From positions 4,238,501 through 4,302,500 of the forward strand of contig NZ_CP018171.1 in the NCBI RefSeq assembly GCF_001889605.1: a DNA stretch of 64,000 bases. The letters are read 5' to 3'. Source of the DNA: Aquibium oceanicum (GTDB lineage: Bacteria > Pseudomonadota > Alphaproteobacteria > Rhizobiales > Rhizobiaceae). Under the pieces are notes generated by a model that saw nothing but the letters and a program-made list of their open reading frames with translations, had not been told where the DNA came from and made no database searches. Each line of letters starts with the position of its first letter. The first letter of the stretch is position 1. The translations under genes and the position numbers were made by a program. Shown here in pieces: positions 35,127 through 42,475 of this stretch.

Positions 35127-35200
35127 GGCAGTACGGCAGTAGGCAGTCGGCAGTCGGGGAAGCTCTTCGCCCCGACTGCCGACTGCCCACTGCCCACTGC
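35127..35200. repeat. GGCAGT-type repeat forming a long hairpin between potC and patD
   Basis: Tandem GGCAGT units lead into an 18-bp perfect inverted repeat, GGCAGTCGGCAGTCGGGG (35142-35159) and its complement (35170-35187), with a 10-nt loop. Further CACTGCC copies follow. It fills almost the whole 104-bp gap between the potC-like stop and the patD start, so it is transcribed within the operon. Confidence 0.75.
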
Positions 35201-35207
35201 CTCTGTT

Positions 35208-36023
35208 TCACTTCCCCGCCCCCGCGACCTGGTCGCCGTCCCTGGTCAGGTAGAAGGCCGCGAGGATGGGCAGGAAGGTGACGAGCACCACCACCATCGC
35301 CACGACGTTGGTGACCGGGCGCTGGCGCGGCCTCACCAGTTCCTCGAGCATCCAGATCGGCAGGGTCTGCTGCTGCCCGGCGGTGAAGGTGGTGACGATC
35401 ACCTCGTCGAAGGACAGCGCGAAGGCGAGCATGCCGCCAGCGAGAAGCGCCGTGCCGATGTTGGGCAGGATCACGTACCGGAACGTCTGGAAACCGTCGG
35501 CGCCGAGGTCCATCGACGCCTCGATCAGCGAACCCGACGTGCGCCGGAAGCGGGCGACCGCGTTGTTATACACAACGACGACGCAGAAGGTCGCGTGGCC
35601 GAGCACGATGGTCCAGGTCGAGAACGGGATCTCGGCCAGGTTGAACGCGGAACGTAGCGCGATGCCGGTGATAATTCCGGGCAGCGCGATCGGGAGTATG
35701 ACGAGCAGCGAGATCGTCTCGCGGCCGAAGAACTTCGTCCGGCTGACGGCGGCAGCGCACAAGGTGCCGAGCACCAGCGCGATCGCCGTCGAGATCGCCG
35801 CGACCTGCACCGACAGCGACAGCGCCTGCCACACGTCCGGCCGGTTCCAGGTGACTTCCAGCCAGCGCAGCGTCAGGCCCGGCGGCGGCCACTGGTAGCT
35901 CTTCTCCTCCGTCGTGAAGGCGTAGACGAAGATCAGCAGGATCGGCAGGTGCAGGAAGAGGAGCCCGGCCGCGGCGGCGAGTTTTAGCGCGAGCGGGGCA
36001 GACTGGCCGCGGTCAGAGAGCAT
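35208..36023 (-). CDS. potC: polyamine-type ABC transporter permease (PotC/PotI-like)
   Basis: A 271-residue permease with six predicted membrane helices, the first at about residues 14-35 ([22 protein letters not shown], cut short here to its core). The EAA loop is [21 protein letters not shown], which contacts the ATPase. The [14 protein letters not shown] segment is characteristic of PotC/PotI. It overlaps the preceding permease gene by 11 bp and is the second permease of the operon. Confidence 0.93.
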   Translation of the reverse strand: MLSDRGQSAPLALKLAAAAGLLFLHLPILLIFVYAFTTEEKSYQWPPPGLTLRWLEVTWNRPDVWQALSLSVQVAAISTAIALVLGTLCAAAVSRTKFFGRETISLLVILPIALPGIITGIALRSAFNLAEIPFSTWTIVLGHATFCVVVVYNNAVARFRRTSGSLIEASMDLGADGFQTFRYVILPNIGTALLAGGMLAFALSFDEVIVTTFTAGQQQTLPIWMLEELVRPRQRPVTNVVAMVVVLVTFLPILAAFYLTRDGDQVAGAGK

Positions 36024-36984
36024 TGAACGCCCCCAGCCGTTTGGCGCCCCACAGGTAAAAGCCCATGACGACGATCGGCACCACCGTGAAGGCGGCGGCG
36101 AGTGGGATGTTGCCGGCCGTTCCCTGGTGCACGTAGACCGCCTGCCCGAGGAACAGGTGCGACGTGCCGACGATCTGGGGGATGATGTAGTCGCCCAAGG
36201 TGAGCGAGAAGGTGAAGATCGAGCCCGCGACCATGCCGGGCAGAGCCAGCGGGAAGATCACGTTGCGGAAGGTTTGCCTCGGCGAGGCGCCGAGGTCGGA
36301 GGAAGCTTCGACCAGGTTCCCCGGCACGCGCTCGAGTGCTGCCTGGAGCGGCAGGATCATGAAGGGCAGCCAGACGTAGAGGAAGACGAGGAAGGTGCCG
36401 GTGTAGCTGAAGGACAGCGAGCTGCCGCCGACGATCGGCAGCGACAGCCAGGCCTCGAGCAGCCACGCGAGGTGCAGCTTGGCGAGCAGCCAAGTGAGAA
36501 TGCCCTCCTTCGCCAGGATGAGCTTCCAGGCGTAGACCTTGACGAGGTAGCTCGACCACAGCGGCAGCATCACCGCCAGGTAGAAGAACGCCTTCCACTT
36601 GCCGCGCGCGTATCGCGCCGCGAAATAGGCGATCGGGAACGCCACGACCGCCGCGGCCAGCGTCACCATCGCGGCCATGCCGACAGTGCGGAAGATGATG
36701 TCGAGGTTCTGGGCGCGAAACAATTCGCCATAGGTCTTGAGCGTGAACTCGTAGCGGATCATTCCCGAGAATTCGTCGATCGAGAAGAAGCTCTGCGCGA
36801 GCAGGGCGAACAGCGAGCCGAGATAGACGATGCCCAGCCACAGCACCGGCGGCGTCAGCATCAGAAAGAGCAGCAGGCCGGGATGGCGCCAGAACGTGTC
36901 CGACAAGGCCCCGAACGCCCCGCCGCGTCCCGGCAGGACGGCGGGATTGCGGCTGGAACCGGAGGAGAAGACGGCGTCGGTCAC
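36013..36984 (-). CDS. potB: polyamine-type ABC transporter permease (PotB/PotH-like)
   Basis: A 323-residue permease with a GTG start at 36984 that overlaps the potA stop (GTGA). After a hydrophilic N-terminus the first helix is near residues 33-58 ([20 protein letters not shown]). The EAA loop is [26 protein letters not shown], and [12 protein letters not shown] is typical of the PotB/PotH half. It pairs with the next gene product in the inner membrane. Confidence 0.93.
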   Translation of the reverse strand: MTDAVFSSGSSRNPAVLPGRGGAFGALSDTFWRHPGLLLFLMLTPPVLWLGIVYLGSLFALLAQSFFSIDEFSGMIRYEFTLKTYGELFRAQNLDIIFRTVGMAAMVTLAAAVVAFPIAYFAARYARGKWKAFFYLAVMLPLWSSYLVKVYAWKLILAKEGILTWLLAKLHLAWLLEAWLSLPIVGGSSLSFSYTGTFLVFLYVWLPFMILPLQAALERVPGNLVEASSDLGASPRQTFRNVIFPLALPGMVAGSIFTFSLTLGDYIIPQIVGTSHLFLGQAVYVHQGTAGNIPLAAAFTVVPIVVMGFYLWGAKRLGAFNAL

Positions 36985-37979
36985 CCCTCCCCCTCCATCA
37001 CGTGCAGTTGCTCGCGGTTGAAGGTCAGCATGACGGCCTCGCCCTCTCCGGGCAGCCGGGCGCCGGCGGGCACGATGGCGTGGAGGCGCAGGCCTTCGGC
37101 GTCGAGGGCGACGCGGGTGGCGGCGCCGAGGTAGTTCTTCGAAACGACACGCGCGGGGACGCCATCGCCGGAGGCGGCCTGCTGGATGCGGATGGCTTCC
37201 GGCCGCAGGCTGCCCCAGGCCTTGCGGCCGTCGTAGCGCTGTACGAATTCCGGCGGCAGCACGTTGGAGGACCCGACGAAATCGGCCACGAAGCGCGAGG
37301 CGGGCCGCTGGTAGATGTCTTCCGGCGAGCCGACCTGCATGACGCGGCCGTCATTGAAGACGGCGACGCGGTCGGCCATCGACAGCGCCTCTCCCTGGTC
37401 GTGGGTGACGAAGATGAAGGTGATGCCGAGCTGGCGCTGCAGGGACTTCAGTTCCTCCTGCATCTGCTCGCGCAGCTTGAGGTCGAGCGCGCCGAGCGGC
37501 TCGTCGAGGAGCAGCACCTTGGGGCGGTTCACCAGCGCGCGGGCGAGCGCAACGCGCTGCCTCTGGCCGCCGGAGAGCTGGCCCGGGCGGCGCTGGCCGT
37601 AGCCGGGAAGCTGCACCAGCGCCAGCGCCTCCTCCGCCGCCTTCATGCGCTCGGCCTTTGCCACGCCGCGCACCATCAGGCCGTAGGCGACGTTGTCGAC
37701 GACGTTCAGATGCGGGAACAGCGCGTAGTCCTGGAACACCGTGTTGACGTTGCGCCGGTAGGGCGGAACGCCTTCCGCCGTCTCGCCGAATATCTCGATG
37801 TGCCCGGCGGTCGGCTGCTCGAAGCCGGCGATAAGGCGCAGGCACGTGGTCTTGCCGGAGCCCGAGGGACCCAGCATCGCGAAGAACTCGCCCGCCGCGA
37901 CGTCGAGATCGACCCGGTCGACGGCGCGAACGGGGCCGTAGTGGCGCGAGACGGTCTGAAAGGAAACGGCTGTGGTCAT
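36981..37979 (-). CDS. potA: polyamine-type ABC transporter ATP-binding protein (PotA-like)
   Basis: A 332-residue ATPase: Walker A LGPSGSGKTT, Q-loop VFQDYALFPHL, signature LSGGQRQR, Walker B LLLDEPLGALD, H-loop FVTHDQ, and a C-terminal TOBE domain (about residues 260-332: LRPEAIRIQQ, SKNYLGAATRVALDAEG). Architecture and length are those of PotA/PotG. The ATG at 37979 begins MTTAVSFQTV; the frame upstream runs into a RIME-like repeat. It is separated from the binding-protein gene by that repeat and a hairpin. Confidence 0.94.
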   Translation of the reverse strand: MTTAVSFQTVSRHYGPVRAVDRVDLDVAAGEFFAMLGPSGSGKTTCLRLIAGFEQPTAGHIEIFGETAEGVPPYRRNVNTVFQDYALFPHLNVVDNVAYGLMVRGVAKAERMKAAEEALALVQLPGYGQRRPGQLSGGQRQRVALARALVNRPKVLLLDEPLGALDLKLREQMQEELKSLQRQLGITFIFVTHDQGEALSMADRVAVFNDGRVMQVGSPEDIYQRPASRFVADFVGSSNVLPPEFVQRYDGRKAWGSLRPEAIRIQQAASGDGVPARVVSKNYLGAATRVALDAEGLRLHAIVPAGARLPGEGEAVMLTFNREQLHVMEGEG

Positions 37980-38004
37980 GGGTTGGTCGCTTCGGTTGAG
38001 ATAG

Positions 38005-38152
38005 CACCCCCTCACCGTCTCGCTTCGCGAGCCACCTCTCCCCCTGCCCGGGGGAGAGGAAACGCCAATCGCGAGGCTACGGTGTTCGTCCAGCCGCGGT
38101 TCCTCTCCCCCGGGCAGGGGGACAGGTGGCCCGAAGGGCCGGTGAGGGGGTG
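38005..38152. repeat. RIME-like palindromic intergenic repeat inside the pot operon
   Basis: About 148 bp with long imperfect inverted arms: CACCCCCTCACC...CTCTCCCCCTGCCCGGG at 38005-38060 and its counterpart CCTCTCCCCCGGGCAGGGGG...GGTGAGGGGGTG at 38101-38152. This is the form of the palindromic elements scattered in rhizobial intergenic regions. It lies between potD and potA and is transcribed with them. Confidence 0.8.
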
Positions 38153-38155
38153 ATG

Positions 38156-38180
38156 CCTCCCGGCGTGAAACGCCGGGAGG
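38156..38180 (-). terminator. stem-loop downstream of the polyamine-binding-protein gene
   Basis: Perfect 11-bp stem CCTCCCGGCGT / ACGCCGGGAGG with a 3-nt loop, 46 bp after the potD-like stop. No T-run follows on the minus strand, so it is more likely a 3'-end stabiliser or attenuator than a full terminator. Confidence 0.6.
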
Positions 38181-38225
38181 ATCGGTGCCGCAAGCGGCGT
38201 GCCGCGCCGTTGTCGTGGCGTTTCC

Positions 38226-39386
38226 TCAGCGCCCGCCGATCACGCCGACATAGTCCGAGACCCAGCGGTAGTACGGCACGCACTGGTCGTCCTGGCTGGC
38301 GCATTTCGAAGTCGGCGTGGTCCAGAAGCGGACCTGATCGAAATTGTCCATGCCGTTGGCCGTGCAGCCCTCCGCGGTCTGCATGCCCGAGCCGTCGGTG
38401 CAGGCGGCGGGCACGGAGGGGTTGGCGCCGAACCACACCGCGAGGTCGCTCTGCAGGTTGGAGGACAGCGTGTGCTCCATCCACTTGTAGGCGCAGTTGG
38501 GGTTCTCGGCGTCGGCATGCATCATGGTCGTGTCGGCCCACCCCGTGACGCCCTCCTTCGGGAAGACGGAGGCGACCGGCTGGTTGTCGGCCTTCAAGAG
38601 GTTGACCTGGAACGGCCAGGAACCCGACGCCACCACGCCCTCGTTCTTGAAGTCGTCGATCTGGATGAAGGCATCGTGCCAGTAGCGGCCGACCAGCTGG
38701 CGCTGCTGGCGCAACAGGTCGAGCGCCGCCTTGTACTGGTCCTCGTTGAGCTCGTAGGGGCTCTCGATGCCGAGGTCCGGCTTGTGTGTCATCAGGTAGA
38801 GCGCCGCGTCAGCGACGTGGATCGGCCCGTCATAGGCCTGCACGCGGCCCTTGTTGGACGAGCCGTCGCCGAGCGTCGTCTCCTCGAACACGACGTTCCA
38901 GGAATCCGGCGCCTCCTTAAAGACCTCGGTGTTGTACATGAGAACGTTCGGCCCCCACATGTAGGGCACGCCGTAATGGGTGCCGTCGACCGTGTGCCAG
39001 GGCGCGTCCTTCAGGCGGTCGTCGACCTTCGACCAGCTCGGGATCAGATCCACGTTGACCGGCTGGACGCGCTTGCCGGCGACGAGGCGCAGCGAGGCGT
39101 CGCCGGATGCGGTGACGAGATCGAACCCGCCTTCGTTCATCAGCGCCACCATTTCGTCGGACGTGTTGGCCGTCTTGACGTTGACCTTGCAGCCGGTGGT
39201 CTCCTCGAACTTGGTCACCCAGTCGAAGGACTTGTCGGTCTCGCCGCGCTCGATGTAGCCCGGCCAGGCGACGATGTTGACCTGGCCCTCGCTTTCGCCG
39301 ACCTCGGTCATCTGCGCCAGCGCCTGGCCCGAGACGGACAGGGCGAGCGCCAGCGCGGTGCAGGAATGCAGAAGCTTCTTCGTCAT
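38226..39386 (-). CDS. potD: polyamine-type ABC transporter substrate-binding protein (PotD/PotF-like)
   Basis: A 386-residue periplasmic binding protein. The signal peptide MTKKLLHSCTALALALSVSG ends near QALA (residue 24). The mature protein starts the bacterial extracellular solute-binding fold with VNIVAWPGYIERG, close to the VNWSGYI type strand of PotD/PotF, followed by KVNVKTANTSDEMVALM and YGVPYMWGPNVLMYN. Four cysteines near the C-terminus (CTDGSGMQTAEGC, CASQDDQC) may form disulfides and are unusual in the family. The ATG at 39386 has GGGAGA 7 nt upstream. Polyamine as substrate is inferred from the operon, which ends in a PatD-like gene. Confidence 0.88.
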   Translation of the reverse strand: MTKKLLHSCTALALALSVSGQALAQMTEVGESEGQVNIVAWPGYIERGETDKSFDWVTKFEETTGCKVNVKTANTSDEMVALMNEGGFDLVTASGDASLRLVAGKRVQPVNVDLIPSWSKVDDRLKDAPWHTVDGTHYGVPYMWGPNVLMYNTEVFKEAPDSWNVVFEETTLGDGSSNKGRVQAYDGPIHVADAALYLMTHKPDLGIESPYELNEDQYKAALDLLRQQRQLVGRYWHDAFIQIDDFKNEGVVASGSWPFQVNLLKADNQPVASVFPKEGVTGWADTTMMHADAENPNCAYKWMEHTLSSNLQSDLAVWFGANPSVPAACTDGSGMQTAEGCTANGMDNFDQVRFWTTPTSKCASQDDQCVPYYRWVSDYVGVIGGR

Positions 39387-39529
39387 GACTGATCTCCCGT
39401 TGAAAGGGCCCGCTCTCTTGTGGCGGGATGATCCCTGCGGCCACAGTGACAGGATTGCCGCCATTCGCAATTTCATTTGTCAGAAAGGCGGTATCGGTTT
39501 TTCCGATAGCGCAACTGACCTGCGCGGCG

Positions 39530-40144
39530 TCAGAAGCGTTCGAGCGTGGCGAGCGTGAGAGATAGCCCGCGAACGGCGGTGGAGACGATCTCCTCCGCGG
39601 CCGGAATCTGACGGATCGAGCGGTAGCCTTCCAGCCCCGGCTCGGTATGGACGTGGATCAGTTCCTTCGCCGCGTCGATGACCCAGAGTTCAGGGATGCC
39701 GAAATGGGCGTAGATCAGCGCCTTGCGCCCGAGATCCCAGCGCAGGCTGGAATCGGCGACCTCGATTGCGAGAAGCGCAGTGGAGGGTTTCAGAGCGGCA
39801 AGGCCGTCCGACTTGCGGAAGAACACGAAATCGGGCTCGACGAAACTGTCCTCGCGGAGGCGGAAGGTGGTTTCGACGGCGCACCGAAACTCCTCCGGCA
39901 AGGTTCTGGAGAAGAATCGCACCAGCGCATTTTTTAGCACCTCGTGCCGGATGCCTTTCGGGTTCATGGGCACGATCTCCCCGCCGATCAACTCGAAGCG
40001 CTCGTCCTCGTCGAGGACACCGGCTTTGACCATCGCTTCGATCTCGGCCACGGTCCACCGCCGCCGCTCCAGCCCCTCGGCGGCCCGGGTGGTGATCGGA
40101 AGGTCGGCTGAGCGAAGCTCGGGATTTCGGAAGAGCTGGTTCAT
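39530..40144 (-). CDS. Uma2 family endonuclease (DUF820)
   Basis: A 204-residue protein of the Uma2/DUF820 family, a PD-(D/E)XK nuclease-fold group of unknown biological role that is spread by horizontal transfer. Features: RRWTVAEIEAMVKAGVLDEDERFELIGGEIVPMNPKG near the start, EPDFVFFRK, then LLAIEVADSSLRWDLGRKALIYAHFGIPELWVID, which contains the D-x(n)-E-x-A-x(8)-K arrangement expected for the active site. It starts 116 bp from palindrome copy a (40261-40290). Confidence 0.9.
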   Translation of the reverse strand: MNQLFRNPELRSADLPITTRAAEGLERRRWTVAEIEAMVKAGVLDEDERFELIGGEIVPMNPKGIRHEVLKNALVRFFSRTLPEEFRCAVETTFRLREDSFVEPDFVFFRKSDGLAALKPSTALLAIEVADSSLRWDLGRKALIYAHFGIPELWVIDAAKELIHVHTEPGLEGYRSIRQIPAAEEIVSTAVRGLSLTLATLERF

Positions 40145-40260
40145 GCCGATGAGAATAGCATCGTCACCGAGGTCGGCAAACGGGTTTCGAAAACGTGCGG
40201 TATAGTCCGGAAGCCGACGTTCGGTGGCGCAGAGGATTTCCTGCCGCGGGGGACGAAATA

Positions 40261-40290
40261 TTGAAACAGAATACTATGATTCTGTATAAA
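40261..40290. repeat. short palindrome, copy a (TGAAACAGAAT family)
   Basis: TTGAAACAGAAT (40261-40272), 6-nt centre ACTATG, then ATTCTGTATAAA (40279-40290); arms pair at 10 of 12 positions. It shares the left arm and the CTATG centre with copy c at 58359-58386. It lies just 3' of the 80-residue gene. Confidence 0.7.
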
Positions 40291-40322
40291 TTCGAACGCT
40301 GGACATGGGTAGTGAGCAAGCC

Positions 40323-40565
40323 TCAAAATTCGGGTACACTATCGAAGCCCAGCGGGTACCAGATACCACGCCTGAGCCAGTTTCCCATATTCGGAACGAC
40401 GTGTTCTTGATCTAGATGGCTAAGGTCGTCGATAGGTGAAATCTGCAGTGGTTGTCGCTCATTACCAAACACCCTTGCAAGCAAAGCAAGCGCGTCGTCT
40501 TCAGACCGAGCCGTTATGCCAACGCCGGAAGCGTTCTCGAACTCAATCCAGTAGGGAATCAGCAT
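40323..40565 (-). CDS. small conserved protein of unknown function (IEFE...PNMG...GIWYPLG type)
   Basis: An 80-residue protein: YWIEFENASGVGITARSEDDALALLARVFG at the start and DQEHVVPNMGNWLRRGIWYPLGF at the end. I recall a scattered bacterial family of 80-95 residue proteins with the same frame (YWFEFE, GVTAxxxxDALALL, DxxHVxPNMGxxxxRGxWFPLG), with no known function. It is flanked on both sides by copies of the short palindrome (40261-40290 and 40598-40623), which suggests it moved as a unit. The ATG at 40565 gives the usual start (MLIPYWIEFE). Confidence 0.7.
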   Translation of the reverse strand: MLIPYWIEFENASGVGITARSEDDALALLARVFGNERQPLQISPIDDLSHLDQEHVVPNMGNWLRRGIWYPLGFDSVPEF

Positions 40566-40597
40566 GGGGACACCTGCAATTGGATCGCAAACGAATT

Positions 40598-40623
40598 CTG
40601 AAACAGTTCATAATTCTGTTCCA
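40598..40623. repeat. short palindrome, copy b (TGAAACAGAAT family)
   Basis: CTGAAACAG (40598-40606), short centre, then ATTCTGTTCCA (40613-40623). Arms TGAAACAG/CTGTTCCA pair at 7 of 8 positions. It lies 5' of the 80-residue gene, between it and the LysR gene end. Confidence 0.6.
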
Positions 40624-40660
40624 TCGGTCCATCGCATCGTCACAATCGCCACCACCCCCC

Positions 40661-41569
40661 TCACCTTCCCCGCATCGTCCTCTGCCCCTGCGCGATGCCG
40701 ATGAAGTCGCGCGCGGTCTGCGACAGGCTGGAGCCGCGGCGCCAGACCATGCCGACCTGCACCGCCGGCAGCGAGCCGGAGACGTCGCGGCTTTCGATGC
40801 GGTCGCCTTCCAGCGACCAGGGGCGGTAGACGAGGTCGGGCAGCAGGGCGATCCCCGCCCCGGTGGCGACGAGGCTGCGGACCGCCTCGACCGAGCGGGT
40901 GCGAAACGCGACGTGCGGGCGGGTGCCGAGCGCCATTAGGAGCTTGCCGGTGTTCTCCTCGATCTCGTCGATGGTGAGCATGATCAGCGGCAAGGTCGCG
41001 ATGTCGGCCAGCGTGATGATGTCGGCGCCGACCAGCGGATGGCCGAGCGGCAGCCACAGCCGGTAGGGCGAGACTTCGAGGATCTCGGCCTGCAGCGCCA
41101 TGCGGTCGCGCAGGTTGGAGATGACCATGACGGCGACGTCGAGCTCGCCGCCGACCAGCAGATGCTCGAGATAGTCGCCATTGTCCTCGATGGCCGAGAC
41201 CTCCACGCCCGGCCAGGCGCGGCGGTAGCGGGCGAGAAGGTCGGACAGCACGTAGCCGGCGACAAGCGAGGTCACGCCGAGTTGCAGGCTACCGGTTACG
41301 GTCTCCGGATCGCCCGAGAAGGTGCGCCGCGCGTCCGACACGTCGGCCAGAATCTTGGTGGCATGGCGCAGGAACTGGTGGCCCTTGTGGGTGATGGACA
41401 GCCCACGCGGATGCCGCTCGAACAGCTCCACCCCCAGATCGCCCTCCAGTTCCTTGATGGCTTCGGTGACCGACGACTGCGAGATCGACAGATTCTGCGC
41501 GGCGCGGCTCACCGTGCCCTGCTCGGCGACGGCGACGAAATACTGGAGCTGGCGGAGCGTGAAGGCCAT
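40661..41569 (-). CDS. LysR family transcriptional regulator
   Basis: A 302-residue LysR-type regulator. The N-terminal winged helix reads FTLRQLQYFVAVAEQGTVSRAAQNLSIS then SQSSVTEAIKELEGDLG, with LFERHPRGLSITHKGHQFL closing the DNA-binding domain. Residues about 90-300 are the periplasmic-binding-like effector domain (LGVTSLVAGYVLSDLLARY). The target is not indicated: neighbours are a small gene and, 540 bp away on the same strand, the end of the TAXI-TRAP operon. Confidence 0.93.
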   Translation of the reverse strand: MAFTLRQLQYFVAVAEQGTVSRAAQNLSISQSSVTEAIKELEGDLGVELFERHPRGLSITHKGHQFLRHATKILADVSDARRTFSGDPETVTGSLQLGVTSLVAGYVLSDLLARYRRAWPGVEVSAIEDNGDYLEHLLVGGELDVAVMVISNLRDRMALQAEILEVSPYRLWLPLGHPLVGADIITLADIATLPLIMLTIDEIEENTGKLLMALGTRPHVAFRTRSVEAVRSLVATGAGIALLPDLVYRPWSLEGDRIESRDVSGSLPAVQVGMVWRRGSSLSQTARDFIGIAQGQRTMRGR

Positions 41570-42109
41570 GGCCCATTCATAAGGGTGACGGGGCGAAAAG
41601 GAAGCGGCGTCACATGGGACCTCTCGCCGGAAAACCTGGCATGCTTCATCATCGCCACGCCCGCCGGAAGCGTCTGGCTATTGAAAAAACCCTCCGCGGA
41701 GGGAGGCGGTGCGCGCGCTGGCGGACGGTCCGACAGCGCTGTTTTTCTAAAACGATGCCCGGCAGACGCGCACCGCCGACGCTGCTGCCCCCCTCTGACT
41801 CACCCTGTGCCCGAAAGCCGTGGGTCGCCAGCACCGGAGGGGCCGGGACCGTGGGGCCTTGCCGAGGCAATCCCCGACCCCGCCAACCGGACGAGGCCAA
41901 TCCCGCGCGCCGCCACGTCCCCCCGGTCGGCCCGGCAGCCACCCAAGGCCCGGCGGAAGTGACGAAGGGGAGTATGATGGAGGAGCGGAAGGCGTGGACA
42001 GATATGGGGCGGGAGTATCGACCAATCGAGCATTTCGCAACGAAATCAATGATTTGCTCTCTTCAGCCGGCCAGGTGTATCCACGAAGGCCGTACAGTCC
42101 TTGTGGAGC
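41570..42109. other. gene-free region upstream of the LysR gene
   Basis: A 540-bp stretch between the DUF1850 gene end and the LysR start. It contains a probable terminator (41684-41703) and presumably the LysR promoter. Several long frames cross it but they are proline/arginine-rich chance frames without starts or family resemblance. Confidence 0.5.
41681..41703 (-). terminator. intrinsic terminator (minus strand)
   Basis: The 14-bp perfect palindrome CCCTCCGCGGAGGG (41690-41703) is followed on the minus strand by TTTTTTCAA. It lies about 410 bp beyond the DUF1850 stop and can end the TAXI-TRAP operon transcript before the LysR gene. Confidence 0.7.
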
Positions 42110-42472
42110 CTAATCCTCACAGCCCCTGATTTCGACCGGTTCGGCCGGCTCTGCGCCGATCGTCAGGCAATTGCCGTCCGCGCATAGCATCCACCCGCCA
42201 ACCGTCGCGCCGGAACTGGCAAGACGCAGCGCCTCCTGCGGCGGCAGGGCCGGATGGTAGGTCCACATGCCGTCCTTCAGCACCGCTCCATCGGGGATCT
42301 CCATGCCGGCGCCGGTGCCCTCGACGCGTGCCGCGGCGAGTTCGAGGCCGGCTGGCGTGACCCGCCAGTCCTCCTCCCAACGCGTCTTTTCGACAGAGTG
42401 CGTCCAGGACAGTGTGAACGCCGCCGCCGCAAGCACCGTGGTCTTGCCGGCGGCGAGGATGCAGAGCGGCAT
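42110..42472 (-). CDS. DUF1850 domain-containing protein
   Basis: A 120-residue protein of the DUF1850 family, known mainly as the small partner encoded with TAXI-type TRAP transporters. It has a hydrophobic N-terminus (ILAAGKTTVLAAAAFTLSW) that may be a signal or anchor, then SVEKTRWEEDWRVTPAGLELAAARVEGTGAGMEIPDGAVL and GWMLCADGNCLTIG with two cysteines. The HSVEKTRWEEDW and ARVEGTGAGME blocks are typical. It begins 3 bp after the permease stop. Confidence 0.9.
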   Translation of the reverse strand: MPLCILAAGKTTVLAAAAFTLSWTHSVEKTRWEEDWRVTPAGLELAAARVEGTGAGMEIPDGAVLKDGMWTYHPALPPQEALRLASSGATVGGWMLCADGNCLTIGAEPAEPVEIRGCED

Positions 42473-42475
42473 CTT

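Noticed and set aside
35127-35200. CRISPR-like repeats
   Set aside because: The GGCAGT units are 6-7 bp, adjacent and without spacers, and form one hairpin.
35200-35210. TCTGTTTCAC as a further copy of the short palindrome
   Set aside because: Only a 9-bp half match with no opposite arm, at the end of the potC coding sequence; likely chance.
41614-42129. Possible 171-residue plus-strand gene
   Set aside because: Composition (Pro, Arg, Ala runs) and lack of a ribosome-binding site point to a chance frame, and a minus-strand terminator lies inside it.
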